Positions 27,340-36,165 of a stretch of 64,000 bases of DNA are shown piece after piece (positions within the stretch are counted from its first letter, which is position 1; each line of letters begins with the position of its first letter). The stretch covers positions 1-64,000 of the forward strand of contig JAHHRO010000002.1 of NCBI GenBank assembly GCA_020025755.1, in the 5' to 3' direction. This stretch comes from Butyricicoccus sp. GTDB taxonomy: Bacteria > Bacillota > Clostridia > Oscillospirales > Butyricicoccaceae. The translations under genes and the position numbers were made by a program. The notes beneath the pieces were generated by a model. The model saw only the letters and a program-made list of their open reading frames with translations, was not told the DNA's origin and did not search any database.

Positions 27340-28125
27340 ATGAAAAAGATTCTAACTTCAGTGATTGTATGTTCGTTGTTTGTAGGGATGGCGACAACAG
27401 TTTCAGCCACAAATGATACTGGTATGTCGAACTCTGAATATCAGGCGGAATATCAGGCAGAGCTGAAGCAAGCAGAATATTATGCATATATGGATCTGGA
27501 TACAGCACCAGAATCTCTAAAACATGATATCTTAGAAGCACGCAATAAAATTATTTTTAGTAGTAACGGATGGACGCAAGATGGCGTCAAAGGATATGTC
27601 TGCAACATGAAAACTGGTGAAATTGTAGAACAATTACCTCAATTTTCTGAATTGTTTCCTGGCTGGGATATGCCTCAATTAACTACAGGCTCCTTGGATG
27701 AACAATCGCAAATGACAGTTATAACTAAAGAAATAGATGAATCTATAAAAACTGAGGAAATAAATTCATTTTCTTCACGAAAAACTCATGAAGATACATA
27801 TAAGAATATTTATTTAAGGCACCCATCTTCAAGTACATCAACAACTCCATTTGCAACTTTTCAACATACTGGAAGCTTCGTAAAAGCAGCAGCTACTTTA
27901 TTGACTGCAAGTGAAACCGTGAATATTGGGATCAGTAATGAAGATACGGGTAAAAGCTTAGCTTACAAAACATATTTAGATCCGTATTATGCAGTGTACG
28001 TAGAAACATTTGGATCACCTTGTGAAATTGGTATTCGAGCAAGTACATATAGCAATCCAGGTTATTCTGATATTACAGTTCAATATGATACCATGCAAGA
28101 GGCATATGATGTAAGTCAAAAATAA
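27340..28125 (+). CDS. Secreted protein, unknown function, probably frameshifted near its end
   Basis: ATG 27340 lies 9 bp after AGGAGAG. The 261 residues start with a signal peptide (MKKILTSVIVCSLFVGMATTVSA). The N-terminal part is acidic (repeats of EYQAEYQAELKQAEYYAYM) and the middle is Ser/Thr-rich (HPSSSTSTTPFATFQH). The C-terminal half (GSFVKAAATLLTASETVNIGIS, YKTYLDPYYAVYVETFGSP, SDITVQYDTMQEAYDV) looks like an exported beta-domain. The stop at 28123 follows a run of five A (28118-28122). Removing one A joins the frame to a coherent 78-residue tail ending at 28357, for 338 residues in all. No family recognised. Confidence 0.65.
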   Translation: MKKILTSVIVCSLFVGMATTVSATNDTGMSNSEYQAEYQAELKQAEYYAYMDLDTAPESLKHDILEARNKIIFSSNGWTQDGVKGYVCNMKTGEIVEQLPQFSELFPGWDMPQLTTGSLDEQSQMTVITKEIDESIKTEEINSFSSRKTHEDTYKNIYLRHPSSSTSTTPFATFQHTGSFVKAAATLLTASETVNIGISNEDTGKSLAYKTYLDPYYAVYVETFGSPCEIGIRASTYSNPGYSDITVQYDTMQEAYDVSQK

Positions 28126-28357
28126 TATAATTGCGAAGTTTGATGCTTTGCCTGTATACTATTATGAACAGGCTTATGTTGCTAAAGAAGGTGCAGTTGC
28201 ACAATATAATCAGTATGGAAATTTGATTCGTGTACGCGGTAATTGCGATTATTACACGACGCTTGATCAATATGAGGTAGATGGCTCTTTGCCAAGCGGA
28301 AAATATGTAGGAACTTATTTTACTTTTTCACAAATAACAGAGGATTTTGATAACTGA
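28121..28357 (+). pseudogene. Detached C-terminal part of the preceding secreted protein
   Basis: The +1 frame reads NNIIAKFDALPVYYYEQAYV, then AQYNQYGNLIRVRGNCDYYT and LPSGKYVGTYFTFSQITEDF. It has no ribosome binding site and only a TTG (28148) as an internal start. Its composition continues that of the upstream gene, so it is best read as the separated tail of a gene broken by one extra A. Alternatives are transcriptional slippage on the A-run, phase variation or a sequencing error. Confidence 0.55.
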
Positions 28358-28421
28358 GAAATCAGAATCCATTTGAAGGGGATATACACAATATCCCCTC
28401 TCATTCTTTGGAGGATTTTTC

Positions 28422-29456
28422 ATGAAACATAACGCACTTCTTTGTATCAGTATTGCCTCGATCACTATTTCATCACTTCTTATATTCTCTGGCTGCAATG
28501 ATCCTTCACAGCCTGTAACTGAACAAAAATACGACAGTTATCTCAGCTTTGCGACTACAGAAGAAAGTCCGATGACAGATTCTTACCTTGCGGAAGGGAT
28601 CGTTCATAAGGTCGATTTGAAAAGCAAAGAATCTTCAGAGATATTTCAGTATCATCACACAGCAATGTATCCTCTGGGCGTTTATGATGAACAAACAAAT
28701 AGTGTTTATTATTCAAAGGAAGTTTCTGGAAATTCCATAGAGGAAAAGGGTTTGAATGACCAAATCTTTGTACATGATCTCACAGCAAACACGGATACGA
28801 TGCTGACAGACGATCTGATTGCTGTAAATGATATCATTCCCATAGATGAAAATACAGTGTTCTTTCTGGGGGCAAGGAGAGATGGCTTGCTTGTGTTGGG
28901 AAAACTCGATCCCAAAACAAAAGAGGTTCAATATTGGAAAGAACCCACGCCCCTGACAACAAGAGAGATTTGTGTTGACCGTGAGCAGAGACGTGTCTAT
29001 GCTGCTGTGTTTGATGATGAGGCGGAATATCAGTCCATGCGCACGGATGGCCCTGATCCAGATTATACCCTCTATTCCTATGACTATGATCTTGCAGATC
29101 GACGCGAGATCCTGCGGCAGGAGAAGGGGCGTATTTCCGGACTGTGTGCCAGAGATGGGAAGCTCTTTCTCAAATATGATTCTTCCAACAAACTGATCGA
29201 TGCACAGACGAAGGAAGTTTTATTTGAGTCAGAGAAAGATATTTCAAAGGAACGCTGCTTTTCAGAAGACGGCAAGGGGATCTATTGCTTCTTGTGGGAG
29301 GAAGATGCGTCTGGTGCAGAGACCACAGGAAACGATACAGGGATCTACTATTTCGACTTTGAAACACAGGCGTATACACCCGTGTTTATAAAAGAAGGTG
29401 TGGACTGGCCCTTGCAGCCAAACTTCCAGCTGATTCCAGCTGGTGTGAAGTCATAA
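28422..29456 (+). CDS. Lipoprotein, probable beta-propeller-like fold
   Basis: The 344 residues start at ATG 28422 behind TTGGAGGA. The signal sequence ends in a lipobox (ILFSGC-like: LLIFSGC, Cys at about 25), so it should be anchored to the outer face of the membrane. The mature part has repeated short strands with Asp/Tyr-rich turns (VYYSKEVSGN, IFVHDLTANTDTM, RRVYAAVFDDEAEY, LYSYDYDLADRREIL, GIYYFDFETQAYTPVF), as in WD/YVTN-type propellers. Not recognised more closely. It belongs to the accessory island of exported proteins. Confidence 0.7.
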   Translation: MKHNALLCISIASITISSLLIFSGCNDPSQPVTEQKYDSYLSFATTEESPMTDSYLAEGIVHKVDLKSKESSEIFQYHHTAMYPLGVYDEQTNSVYYSKEVSGNSIEEKGLNDQIFVHDLTANTDTMLTDDLIAVNDIIPIDENTVFFLGARRDGLLVLGKLDPKTKEVQYWKEPTPLTTREICVDREQRRVYAAVFDDEAEYQSMRTDGPDPDYTLYSYDYDLADRREILRQEKGRISGLCARDGKLFLKYDSSNKLIDAQTKEVLFESEKDISKERCFSEDGKGIYCFLWEEDASGAETTGNDTGIYYFDFETQAYTPVFIKEGVDWPLQPNFQLIPAGVKS

Positions 29457-29567
29457 TTCAAAAAATGCATTTTCAAACAGATTGAAAAGGATTTTCGAGC
29501 AATGATATCTGAAATCCTCCATTCGGAGTTGAACCCCTTTGGTGGATCTTGAAGAGGTTTTGTAAAG

Positions 29568-29608
29568 TCAGTTCACCTGAGGCGTGTTCCCAGATGAACT
29601 GATTTTTT
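29568..29608 (+). terminator. Duplicate of the rplQ terminator
   Basis: TCAGTTCACCTG (29568-29579) pairs with CAGATGAACTGA (29591-29602, one mismatch) and is followed by six T, with the same loop as at 25141. It terminates the lipoprotein transcript. The match continues into module copy 3. Confidence 0.85.
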
Positions 29609-29642
29609 ATTTTCAGGGTGCTTCTGGAGCCGGAGTAATAAG

Positions 29643-29696
29643 GTATCCCTGTAAACGGTTTGTAGTTTACAATCCATTGCGATGGACTTATAATGA
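29643..29696 (+). promoter_or_regulatory. XRE operator/promoter module, copy 3
   Basis: TGTAAAC (29650-29656), 8 nt, GTTTACA (29665-29671); -35 TTTACA (29666-29671), 17-bp spacer, TATAAT (29689-29694). Three or four point differences from copies 1 and 2 lie outside the half-sites. It probably drives the gene at 29860. Confidence 0.8.
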
Positions 29697-29700
29697 GAAG

Positions 29701-29817
29701 GAAGGTGAGAAACAACAGGATATCTATAAGGAGCAGTATCATATTAAAAAGTATTTGCTCATACGGGTGCGGTGCTCATGCTTATCTTGGTGGTTATCAT
29801 TTCCTGTATTGCTATAA
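29701..29817 (+). pseudogene. Remnant of an XRE-family regulator gene (C-terminal part)
   Basis: GGTGAGAAACAACAGGATAT and the bases after it match 26503-26620 of the intact gene, including the linker (YKEQYHIKK) and the membrane helix region (LVVIISCIAI in one frame). The HTH part is gone: the remnant joins module copy 3 directly. After it comes the 3' flank otherwise found behind the 26757 gene. So copy 3 arose by duplication and then internal deletion. Confidence 0.75.
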
Positions 29818-29859
29818 ATAAAGTGCAGTCAAATTCAGAATAAAGAGAAAGGTGGTAGT

Positions 29860-30606
29860 ATGCGTATATCTGTATTGGTTAAAAAGTTTTTATACTCATT
29901 TAGCTGTTTTTTCCTCCTGATCGTATGTTTTGCTTGCTTTTCTCCAACTGTAGTTTCAGCAGCGTCTGGATCTGTTAATCCTGCGGAGGTACATGATCAA
30001 GATGTCGATGAGATCTATGATGCCTTTATGAATCAATCTAAGGAAGAATTTTTAGATAATTTGTTAAACTTAAGTAAGAATTCTTCTGATTATGAATCAA
30101 TGTTAGGTGTAGGTTATGCCTTGCTAAAGCGTACAGATTTTACACATGAAGACTATCTCGCGCTTATCAGCGATCCCAATAATTCCGTTCATTTGCGTTA
30201 TGTTGCAATCGAGTGTTATGCAAAAAAAATTCCAGATTCCGGAGTGGATAATGTAATTATTGATTTGATATCGGATTCCAGCGTTGATCCGTCTTTGCGT
30301 GTGATTGCAATTGCGTTGCTTCATAATAACTTTGACGTTCAAAATGAAGCACATGTTTCTGCGCTTTTATGCGCATCAGACAGTGAACATGATGAGGTAG
30401 CTTATAACGCAATTAAAGCATTAGAGCGCATATATCCTGAATGTGCGATCGCAATTGCACAAGATATTTATAATAATTTGGAAAATGAGTCATCTGCACG
30501 TATCGATATTGCCTCTAAAGTTTTAGCACGGCATTATTCTGCTTATCCGTTAAATCGTATCAATCTGGATAAACTTGGTCGTTTGATAAAAAAATTATAC
30601 CATTGA
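29860..30606 (+). CDS. Secreted HEAT-like helical-repeat protein, possibly frameshifted at its end
   Basis: ATG 29860 lies downstream of AAAGGTGG. The 248 residues begin with a signal sequence (KKFLYSFSCFFLLIVCFACF, cleavage near VSAAS). The mature part is alpha-helical, with repeating patterns reminiscent of HEAT repeats: DPNNSVHLRYVAIECYAKKI, SSVDPSLRVIAIALLHNNF and DSEHDEVAYNAIKALERIY. The frame stops just after seven A (30588-30594). Removing one A extends it by NYTIDNDEIRRVIPQALALL and further to a stop at 30689. Driven by module copy 3. Function unknown. Confidence 0.7.
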   Translation: MRISVLVKKFLYSFSCFFLLIVCFACFSPTVVSAASGSVNPAEVHDQDVDEIYDAFMNQSKEEFLDNLLNLSKNSSDYESMLGVGYALLKRTDFTHEDYLALISDPNNSVHLRYVAIECYAKKIPDSGVDNVIIDLISDSSVDPSLRVIAIALLHNNFDVQNEAHVSALLCASDSEHDEVAYNAIKALERIYPECAIAIAQDIYNNLENESSARIDIASKVLARHYSAYPLNRINLDKLGRLIKKLYH

Positions 30607-30741
30607 TAATGATGAAATTAGAAGGGTCATTCCTCAAGCACTTGCACTCTTGCTCTCTTTCCAAACAATTATACCGAGCATCATAATCTAGAAGACTTAC
30701 TTTAGATCGTGAAATAATGGATTCAAAAGGAGCACAAAACA

Positions 30742-31089
30742 ATGGAAACCAACCCCATCCGCGCATTTGCGGAAATGTGGACACATATTTTTGATTTTTC
30801 CGGACGCACCAGACGCGCTTCCTTTTGGGGTGCTGTGGTCATAAACTTTTTGGTCTCTGTGGCTTTGGACTTTTTCCCCTATGCAAGCGTAATCTATACG
30901 GTGGTGAGTTTGCTTCCGGGGATCGCAATGTTTGTGCGCCGTCTGCATGACATCAACTGGTCGGGCTGGTGGCTGGTTGTTGCCCTCATTCCGTTCGGCG
31001 GTATTTTTGTGTTTGTCCTGTTCCTGATGGACAGCACGGGTGCCAATCGCTTTGGAGACAGTCCGAAATACGGCAAGGTTCCTTTTTAA
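30742..31089 (+). CDS. DUF805 membrane protein (YhaH/YhaI type)
   Basis: This 115-residue protein has the DUF805 marks SGRTRRASFWGAVVINF, RRLHDINWSGWWL and the C-terminal DSTGANRFGDSPKYG. Two to three hydrophobic segments place it in the membrane. AAAGGAG precedes the ATG. Function of the family is unknown. Composition returns to that of the core genome here, marking the right edge of the accessory island. Confidence 0.9.
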   Translation: METNPIRAFAEMWTHIFDFSGRTRRASFWGAVVINFLVSVALDFFPYASVIYTVVSLLPGIAMFVRRLHDINWSGWWLVVALIPFGGIFVFVLFLMDSTGANRFGDSPKYGKVPF

Positions 31090-31164
31090 CATGCATTTTT
31101 TTCGTTATATCTGGCAGAATGGTTTGAAAATTACGGAAAGAATATAAAAAATTTCTCAGATGGC

Positions 31165-31193
31165 TTGCATCAGGGCATAAAAGATGGTATACT
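31165..31193 (+). promoter_or_regulatory. Promoter of the rimP-nusA-infB operon
   Basis: TTGCAT (31165-31170), a 17-bp spacer and TATACT (31188-31193). It lies 83 bp before rimP, directly upstream of a hairpin leader. Confidence 0.75.
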
Positions 31194-31222
31194 AGGAACA
31201 GTAAAGTATGATGTGATTTTGG

Positions 31223-31242
31223 AGAGTGGGGCGACCCACTCT
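31223..31242 (+). promoter_or_regulatory. rimP leader hairpin
   Basis: AGAGTGGG (31223-31230) pairs with CCCACTCT (31235-31242) across a GCGA tetraloop and is followed by TTCTTATT. Similar AGAGTGGG/CCCACTCT hairpins precede rimP in many Clostridia. It may be a weak terminator or attenuator, or bind a product of the operon. Confidence 0.65.
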
Positions 31243-31275
31243 TTCTTATTGCTTGCTGGAAATAAGGAGGTAAGG

Positions 31276-31740
31276 ATGCAGACGAAGGAACTGATCCGCA
31301 GAGTCGAGGAGATGGCACTGCCCCTGTGTGAGCAGGTCGGTGTTACCCTTTGGGATGTGGAGTTTGAGAAGGAAGGCGGTCAGTATATGCTGACCATCAC
31401 CATTGACCGTGAGGGCGGCGTGGATATCGACCATTGTGAGAAGATCTCGCGCGCGATCGACCCGATGTTGGACGCAAAGGAGTTTGACGCACTGCCGCCA
31501 TATACACTGTGCGTATCCTCCGCTGGACTGGAACGCCGTCTCAAGAAGCCGGAGCACTTTGAAAAGTATCTGGGTGAGACGGTCGAAGTCAAATTTTATA
31601 AGGCAATTGACGGTGCAAAAATCGTTGAGGGTACGCTCAAGGGCTATGACAATGGCGATGTGACCATTGAAGCCGCTGGGCAGACTGTTGTATATGAGGC
31701 AAAGGATGTGGCTGCTGTCCGCCTGACCATTGAGGTATAA
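31276..31740 (+). CDS. rimP: Ribosome maturation factor RimP
   Basis: ATG 31276 is 5 bp after AAGGAGG; the open frame back to 31165 covers the promoter and hairpin. The 154 residues match RimP (YlxS): VTLWDVEFEKEGGQYMLTI, VDIDHCEKISRAIDPML, YTLCVSSAGLERRLKKPEHF. RimP helps assemble the 30S head. It opens the rimP-nusA-ylxR-ylxQ-infB operon. Confidence 0.96.
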   Translation: MQTKELIRRVEEMALPLCEQVGVTLWDVEFEKEGGQYMLTITIDREGGVDIDHCEKISRAIDPMLDAKEFDALPPYTLCVSSAGLERRLKKPEHFEKYLGETVEVKFYKAIDGAKIVEGTLKGYDNGDVTIEAAGQTVVYEAKDVAAVRLTIEV

Positions 31741-31805
31741 GGCAGCAGCTGGGGAATCGTGCCCCTTGGGGCACACAGGATCGTAAGGAGTGAATCACAA
31801 CCACA

Positions 31806-32867
31806 ATGATAAACAAAGAGTTTTTCGCCGCTGTGGAACAGCTGGAGAAGGAAAAGGGCATTCCGGTAGATTACATGCTCGATCGCGTGGGTCAGGCACT
31901 GATCACCGCGTATAAGCGCGAGAATGACGGCATGACAGACAATGTATATGTAGTTCCTGACCGTGAGAATCAGGAGATCCGCATGTTTGTACGCAAGACC
32001 GTTGTTGACGATGTGTATGAGCCATACGAGGAGCTGAGCGTAGAAGAAGCACGCGAATACAAGGCAAATGCCGTTTTGGGCGATGTCATCGATATTGATA
32101 TCCCAACCCGTTCCTTCGGCCGTATTGCGGCACAGACTGCAAAGCAGGTCATCATTCAGGGAATCCGTGAAGCGGAGCGCGGCATGGTGCTGTCCGAGTT
32201 CGAGTCCAAGGAACATGAGATCTTGACCGCGACCGTTTCCCGTATTGATCCGCGCGGCGGCTACATTCTGGAAATGATCTCTCAGGGCGAAAAAACCGAG
32301 GCGATCCTGCCCGTATCCGAGCAGGTACGCACCGAGGAGTTCAAGGAAGGCGACCGCATCAAGGTCTATGTGATCGAGGTACGCAAGGGCACGCGCGGCC
32401 CGCAGATCCTGATTTCCCGTACCCATCCGGGTCTCGTCAAGCGTCTGTTTGAGTTGGAAGTTCCAGAAATCCATGATGGTATCGTGGAAGTGAAGTCCAT
32501 TGCGCGTGAGGCAGGCAGCCGCACCAAAATCGCCGTAACTTCTAATGATCCGAATGTCGATCCGATCGGTGCCTGTGTCGGCACACGCGGCGCACGCGTC
32601 GGAAACATCGTTGAAGAGCTGGGCGGCGAGAAGATCGATATTATCAAGTGGAGCGAAGATACTGCGGCATTCGTTTCCGCAGCACTTGCACCTGCAGATG
32701 TTGTATCCGCAACCATGCAGCCGGAAGCAAAGGCTTGTCGTGTCATTGTTCCGGATGATCAGCTGTCTCTTGCGATCGGTAAGGAAGGTCAGAATGCACG
32801 TCTGGCTGCCAAGCTGACCAGCTGTAAGATCGATATTGCTTCTGCTTCTCAGGCAGAGGACGAATAA
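31806..32867 (+). CDS. nusA: Transcription termination/antitermination protein NusA
   Basis: The 353 residues have an N-terminal polymerase-binding domain (FFAAVEQLEKEKGIPVDYML), an S1 domain (about 130-200), and two KH domains (GACVGTRGARVGNIVEELGG; LAIGKEGQNARLAAKLT). There are no C-terminal acidic repeats, as in other Firmicutes. It modulates pausing and termination. AAGGAG lies about 13 bp before the ATG, a rather long spacing. Confidence 0.97.
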   Translation: MINKEFFAAVEQLEKEKGIPVDYMLDRVGQALITAYKRENDGMTDNVYVVPDRENQEIRMFVRKTVVDDVYEPYEELSVEEAREYKANAVLGDVIDIDIPTRSFGRIAAQTAKQVIIQGIREAERGMVLSEFESKEHEILTATVSRIDPRGGYILEMISQGEKTEAILPVSEQVRTEEFKEGDRIKVYVIEVRKGTRGPQILISRTHPGLVKRLFELEVPEIHDGIVEVKSIAREAGSRTKIAVTSNDPNVDPIGACVGTRGARVGNIVEELGGEKIDIIKWSEDTAAFVSAALAPADVVSATMQPEAKACRVIVPDDQLSLAIGKEGQNARLAAKLTSCKIDIASASQAEDE

Positions 32868-32891
32868 GAAAAAAGCAAGGGGGACAAAACC

Positions 32892-33170
32892 ATGCAGCAA
32901 AAAAAGATCCCCATGCGGCAATGTTTGGGCTGCCGCACGATGTATCCCAAGCGTGAACTGATCCGTGCAGTGCGCTCGCCTGAGGGTGAGATCATCCTTG
33001 ATTTTAAGGGGCGTGCGCCCGGACGAGGCGCATATTTGTGCCCAAATCCGGAGTGCCTGAAAAAAGCACGCAAATCCCGTGCGCTTGAGCGTGCATTCTC
33101 GTGTCAGGTGCCCGAAGCGGTTTATGATGCGCTTCAAACGCGCATGGAGGAAGAAACGAATGCAGATTGA
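32892..33170 (+). CDS. ylxR: YlxR (DUF448) RNA-binding protein
   Basis: This 92-residue protein has the family motifs MRQCLGCRTMYPKRELIRAV and GRAPGRGAYLCPNPECL. YlxR proteins bind RNA; in some species one is reported to influence RNase P or gene regulation. It sits between nusA and ylxQ as in most Firmicutes and overlaps ylxQ by 11 bp. Confidence 0.95.
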   Translation: MQQKKIPMRQCLGCRTMYPKRELIRAVRSPEGEIILDFKGRAPGRGAYLCPNPECLKKARKSRALERAFSCQVPEAVYDALQTRMEEETNAD

Positions 33171-33561
33171 ATCCCTGTTGGGGCTGATCGGTCTGGCACG
33201 CCGCGCAGGCAAGCTGGCGGTTGGTGAGGCACTGACAGCTGAACTGGTCGAGGCAGGTCGCGCCCGTGCGATCTTTCTTGCACAGGATGCCGGAGAGGCA
33301 ACAAAACGAAAGGTCATGCGCCATGATGCGCGTGTGCCGGTATTCCGTGTTCCCTGCACCAAGGAAGCACTGGGCAAGGCGGTCGGCTTTGCCGGATGTG
33401 CGGTCTGTGCGATGCAGGATGTTGGAATGGCAGCTGCGGCTGCAAAAAAGCTGTCTGAGACTTCTCCTGAGAATGCACAGGCAGCACAGCGTGTGACCGA
33501 AAAGAAGTCACATATCGACAGCCGGAAAGGGCTGAAAAAGGACAAAAAGTCCCGCGGTTGA
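33160..33561 (+). CDS. ylxQ: L7Ae-family ribosomal protein YlxQ
   Basis: ATG 33160 lies inside the end of ylxR with GGAGGAAG upstream. The upstream in-frame start at 33079 reads out-of-frame ylxR sequence. The 133 residues have the L7Ae/L30e core (LLGLIGLARRAGKLAVGEAL, ARAIFLAQDAGEATKRKVM) followed by a lysine-rich tail (KKSHIDSRKGLKKDKKSRG). The family binds kink-turn RNAs. Confidence 0.93.
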   Translation: MQIESLLGLIGLARRAGKLAVGEALTAELVEAGRARAIFLAQDAGEATKRKVMRHDARVPVFRVPCTKEALGKAVGFAGCAVCAMQDVGMAAAAAKKLSETSPENAQAAQRVTEKKSHIDSRKGLKKDKKSRG

Positions 33562-33656
33562 TTCCGCGATCTCATAGATTCCGCCGCGTGAAACCATGCG
33601 GCGTCCTTCCAAACCGCTTGCGGTGCAGGCGGAAATTCTTATGGAGGTGAAGGCTA

Positions 33657-36044
33657 ATGGCATTAGAGAGTAAATATCGTGTTCATGAAGTCGCAAAGGA
33701 TTTCGGCGTTGGAAATAAGGAAATTACAGATATTTTGACGAAGTATGCAAAGGCACCGAAGAATCACATGCAGGTGCTTGACGAGCATGAGCTGAGTCTC
33801 ATTTTTGAAGTCATGACGCAGGATAATCAGGTGGCTGGACTGGAGGAGACCTTGCAGGAGCAGCAGCAGGTGCGCAGCAAGAAGCTGGCAGAATCTCGCC
33901 AGCAGGCGGCAGCGCAGCGTCAGGAGGCACAGAAGCAGGAGCAGCACAAGCCGACAGCAAAGCAGCAGCATACCGCACCGGCAGAGCACAAGCAGGCTGA
34001 GGCGAAGCCGGAGCAGAAAGCGGAAAAGCAGCAGCACAGCCGTGTCAAGCAGGTACACCGTATTGATACCCGTACCGGCGGCGACGTAAATCTGGATAAG
34101 TATGATGAGCGCATCGATTCTCTGGTATCCGAGAAGGCAGAGCGCATGTCCTCTTCCAGCCAGAAGAAGCAGAAGCTTACCAAGAAGTCTGACCAGCGTG
34201 CAAAGCAGCAGGCTTCTGGCAAGCGTCGTCAGGAGGAGCAGGAGAAAATGCGCCGCCTGCAGCGTCAGCAGCAGCAGGCAGCAGCCAAGAAGGTACAGCT
34301 CAAGGTTTCCATTCCGGATGAAATCAATGTGGGCGAGTTTGCACAGCGCATGAAGCGTACCGCAGCTGATGTCATCAAGGAACTCATGAAGCTGGGCGTA
34401 ATGGCATCCGTATCCGAGACCATCGACTTTGATACCGCTGCACTGGTTGCAGAGGAGATGGGTGCAAAGGTGGAGAAAGAAGTCCATGTTACCATCGAGG
34501 AACGTCTGTTTGATGAGCATGAGGACAAGGAAGAAGATCTCGTACCGCGCGATCCGGTCGTTGTGGTTATGGGTCACGTTGACCATGGTAAGACCTCGCT
34601 GCTCGATGCGATCCGCAAGACCAAGGTAACGGCTGGTGAGGCAGGCGGCATTACCCAGCACATCGGTGCATATCGCGTCGAGATCGACGGTAAGCCGATC
34701 ACCTTCCTTGATACCCCGGGTCATGCTGCGTTTACCTCTATGCGTGCACGCGGCGCACAGGTCACGGATATCGCGATCCTTGTCGTGGCAGCAGATGACG
34801 GCATCATGCCGCAGACCATTGAGGCGATCAACCACGCAAAGGCAGCAAATGTGCCGATCATCGTGGCAGTGAACAAGATGGATAAGGAAAGCGCAAATCC
34901 AGACCGCGTTCTCCAGCAGCTGACGGAATATGAACTCGTTCCAGAGGAATGGGGTGGTGAGACCATCGTCTGCAACATCTCTGCAAAGTTTGGGCAGGGC
35001 ATTGAAAACCTGCTCGAAATGGTACTCCTGACCGCCGAGGTTGCCGATCTCAAGGCAAACCCGAACCGTCAGGCAAAGGGCACCGTTATCGAGGCAAAGC
35101 TGGATAAGGGTCGTGGTCCGGTTGCAACCATTCTGGTACAGAATGGTACGCTGCGTACCGGTGATGTTGTGGTGGCAGGCACAGCCGTTGGTCGTGTCCG
35201 CGCAATGACGGACGATGACGGCAAGAAGATCCAGACAGCTGGTCCTTCCGTTCCGGTCGAGATCATCGGCTTGGGCGAGGTCCCGGGTGCAGGTGATATC
35301 TTCTATGCAGTTGACGACGAGCGCATGGCGCGTGAACTCGTTGAACAGCGTAAGCAGAAGGAGAAGGACGAGCGCAACAAGAACTTCCACAAGGTAACGC
35401 TGGATAACCTGTTCGCTTCCATTCAGGAAGGCGAGATGAAGGAGCTTGGCATCATCGTAAAGGCGGATGTACAGGGCTCTGCGGAAGCACTGCGTGCTTC
35501 TCTGGAGAAGCTGTCCAATGAGGAAGTGCGCGTGCGCGTCATCCACAGTGCCGTTGGTGCGATCAACGAATCCGACGTCATGCTGGCAGCAGCTTCCGGT
35601 GCGATCATCGTTGGCTTTAATGTACGCCCAGACCGTGCGGCAGCAGATTCTGCGGCAGTACAGGGCGTGGATATGCGTATGTACCGTATCATCTATGACT
35701 GCATCGAGGAGATGGAGCAGGCGATGAAGGGCATGCTGGCACCGAAGTTCCGTGAGGCGATTCTGGGTCATGCAGAGGTTCGCACCACCTTCCGCGTTTC
35801 CGGCGTTGGTACGATTGCAGGCTGCTATGTACAGGACGGCAAGATCCAGCGTGCGGCACAGGTTCGTATCGTGCGTGACGGTATCGTCATTCATGAGGGC
35901 GTGCTGTCCTCGCTCAAGCGTTTCAAGGATGACGTGAAGGAAGTGGCTTCCAGCTATGAATGTGGCTGTGGCTTCGAGAACTTCAACGATATCAAGGAAG
36001 GCGACGTATTTGAAGCCTTCGTTATGGAAGAAATCAAGCAGTAA
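33657..36044 (+). CDS. infB: Translation initiation factor IF-2
   Basis: The 795 residues start with an IF2N-like domain ([20 protein letters not shown]), then a Gln/Ala/Lys-rich linker (about 60-220) and a second IF2N segment ([19 protein letters not shown]). The GTPase domain has G1 GHVDHGKT (306-313), DTPGHAAF and NKMDK, followed by the beta-barrel and fMet-tRNA-binding domains. It brings initiator tRNA to the 30S subunit. GGAGGTGA precedes the start. Normal for Firmicutes. Confidence 0.98.
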   Translation: MALESKYRVHEVAKDFGVGNKEITDILTKYAKAPKNHMQVLDEHELSLIFEVMTQDNQVAGLEETLQEQQQVRSKKLAESRQQAAAQRQEAQKQEQHKPTAKQQHTAPAEHKQAEAKPEQKAEKQQHSRVKQVHRIDTRTGGDVNLDKYDERIDSLVSEKAERMSSSSQKKQKLTKKSDQRAKQQASGKRRQEEQEKMRRLQRQQQQAAAKKVQLKVSIPDEINVGEFAQRMKRTAADVIKELMKLGVMASVSETIDFDTAALVAEEMGAKVEKEVHVTIEERLFDEHEDKEEDLVPRDPVVVVMGHVDHGKTSLLDAIRKTKVTAGEAGGITQHIGAYRVEIDGKPITFLDTPGHAAFTSMRARGAQVTDIAILVVAADDGIMPQTIEAINHAKAANVPIIVAVNKMDKESANPDRVLQQLTEYELVPEEWGGETIVCNISAKFGQGIENLLEMVLLTAEVADLKANPNRQAKGTVIEAKLDKGRGPVATILVQNGTLRTGDVVVAGTAVGRVRAMTDDDGKKIQTAGPSVPVEIIGLGEVPGAGDIFYAVDDERMARELVEQRKQKEKDERNKNFHKVTLDNLFASIQEGEMKELGIIVKADVQGSAEALRASLEKLSNEEVRVRVIHSAVGAINESDVMLAAASGAIIVGFNVRPDRAAADSAAVQGVDMRMYRIIYDCIEEMEQAMKGMLAPKFREAILGHAEVRTTFRVSGVGTIAGCYVQDGKIQRAAQVRIVRDGIVIHEGVLSSLKRFKDDVKEVASSYECGCGFENFNDIKEGDVFEAFVMEEIKQ

Positions 36045-36098
36045 CAATATAGAAAGCGGTCTTTTGTACCGCTGAAACCCCATAACAAATAGCATGAG

Positions 36099-36131
36099 AT
36101 ACAGGGGCGGGCATAACGTCCGCCCCTGTAT
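36099..36131. other. 12-bp perfect hairpin between infB and rbfA
   Basis: ATACAGGGGCGG (36099-36110) pairs perfectly with CCGCCCCTGTAT (36120-36131), 9-nt loop, not followed by a T-run. Like the hairpins at 10179, 56084 and 57125 it looks like an internal operon element rather than a terminator. Confidence 0.6.
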
Positions 36132-36165
36132 GCGTTTCAGAATCCCAAAGGAGGGAATTTATATT

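Noticed and set aside
29584..29817. 77-codon frame across module copy 3
   Set aside because: It reads through the terminator, the operator and an XRE remnant, so it is a chance frame.
33663..36095. 810-codon open frame on the minus strand opposite infB
   Set aside because: It mirrors IF-2 codons (Leu/Cys/His-rich shadow of Gln/Ala/Lys-rich sequence), has no ribosome site and no recognisable domain.
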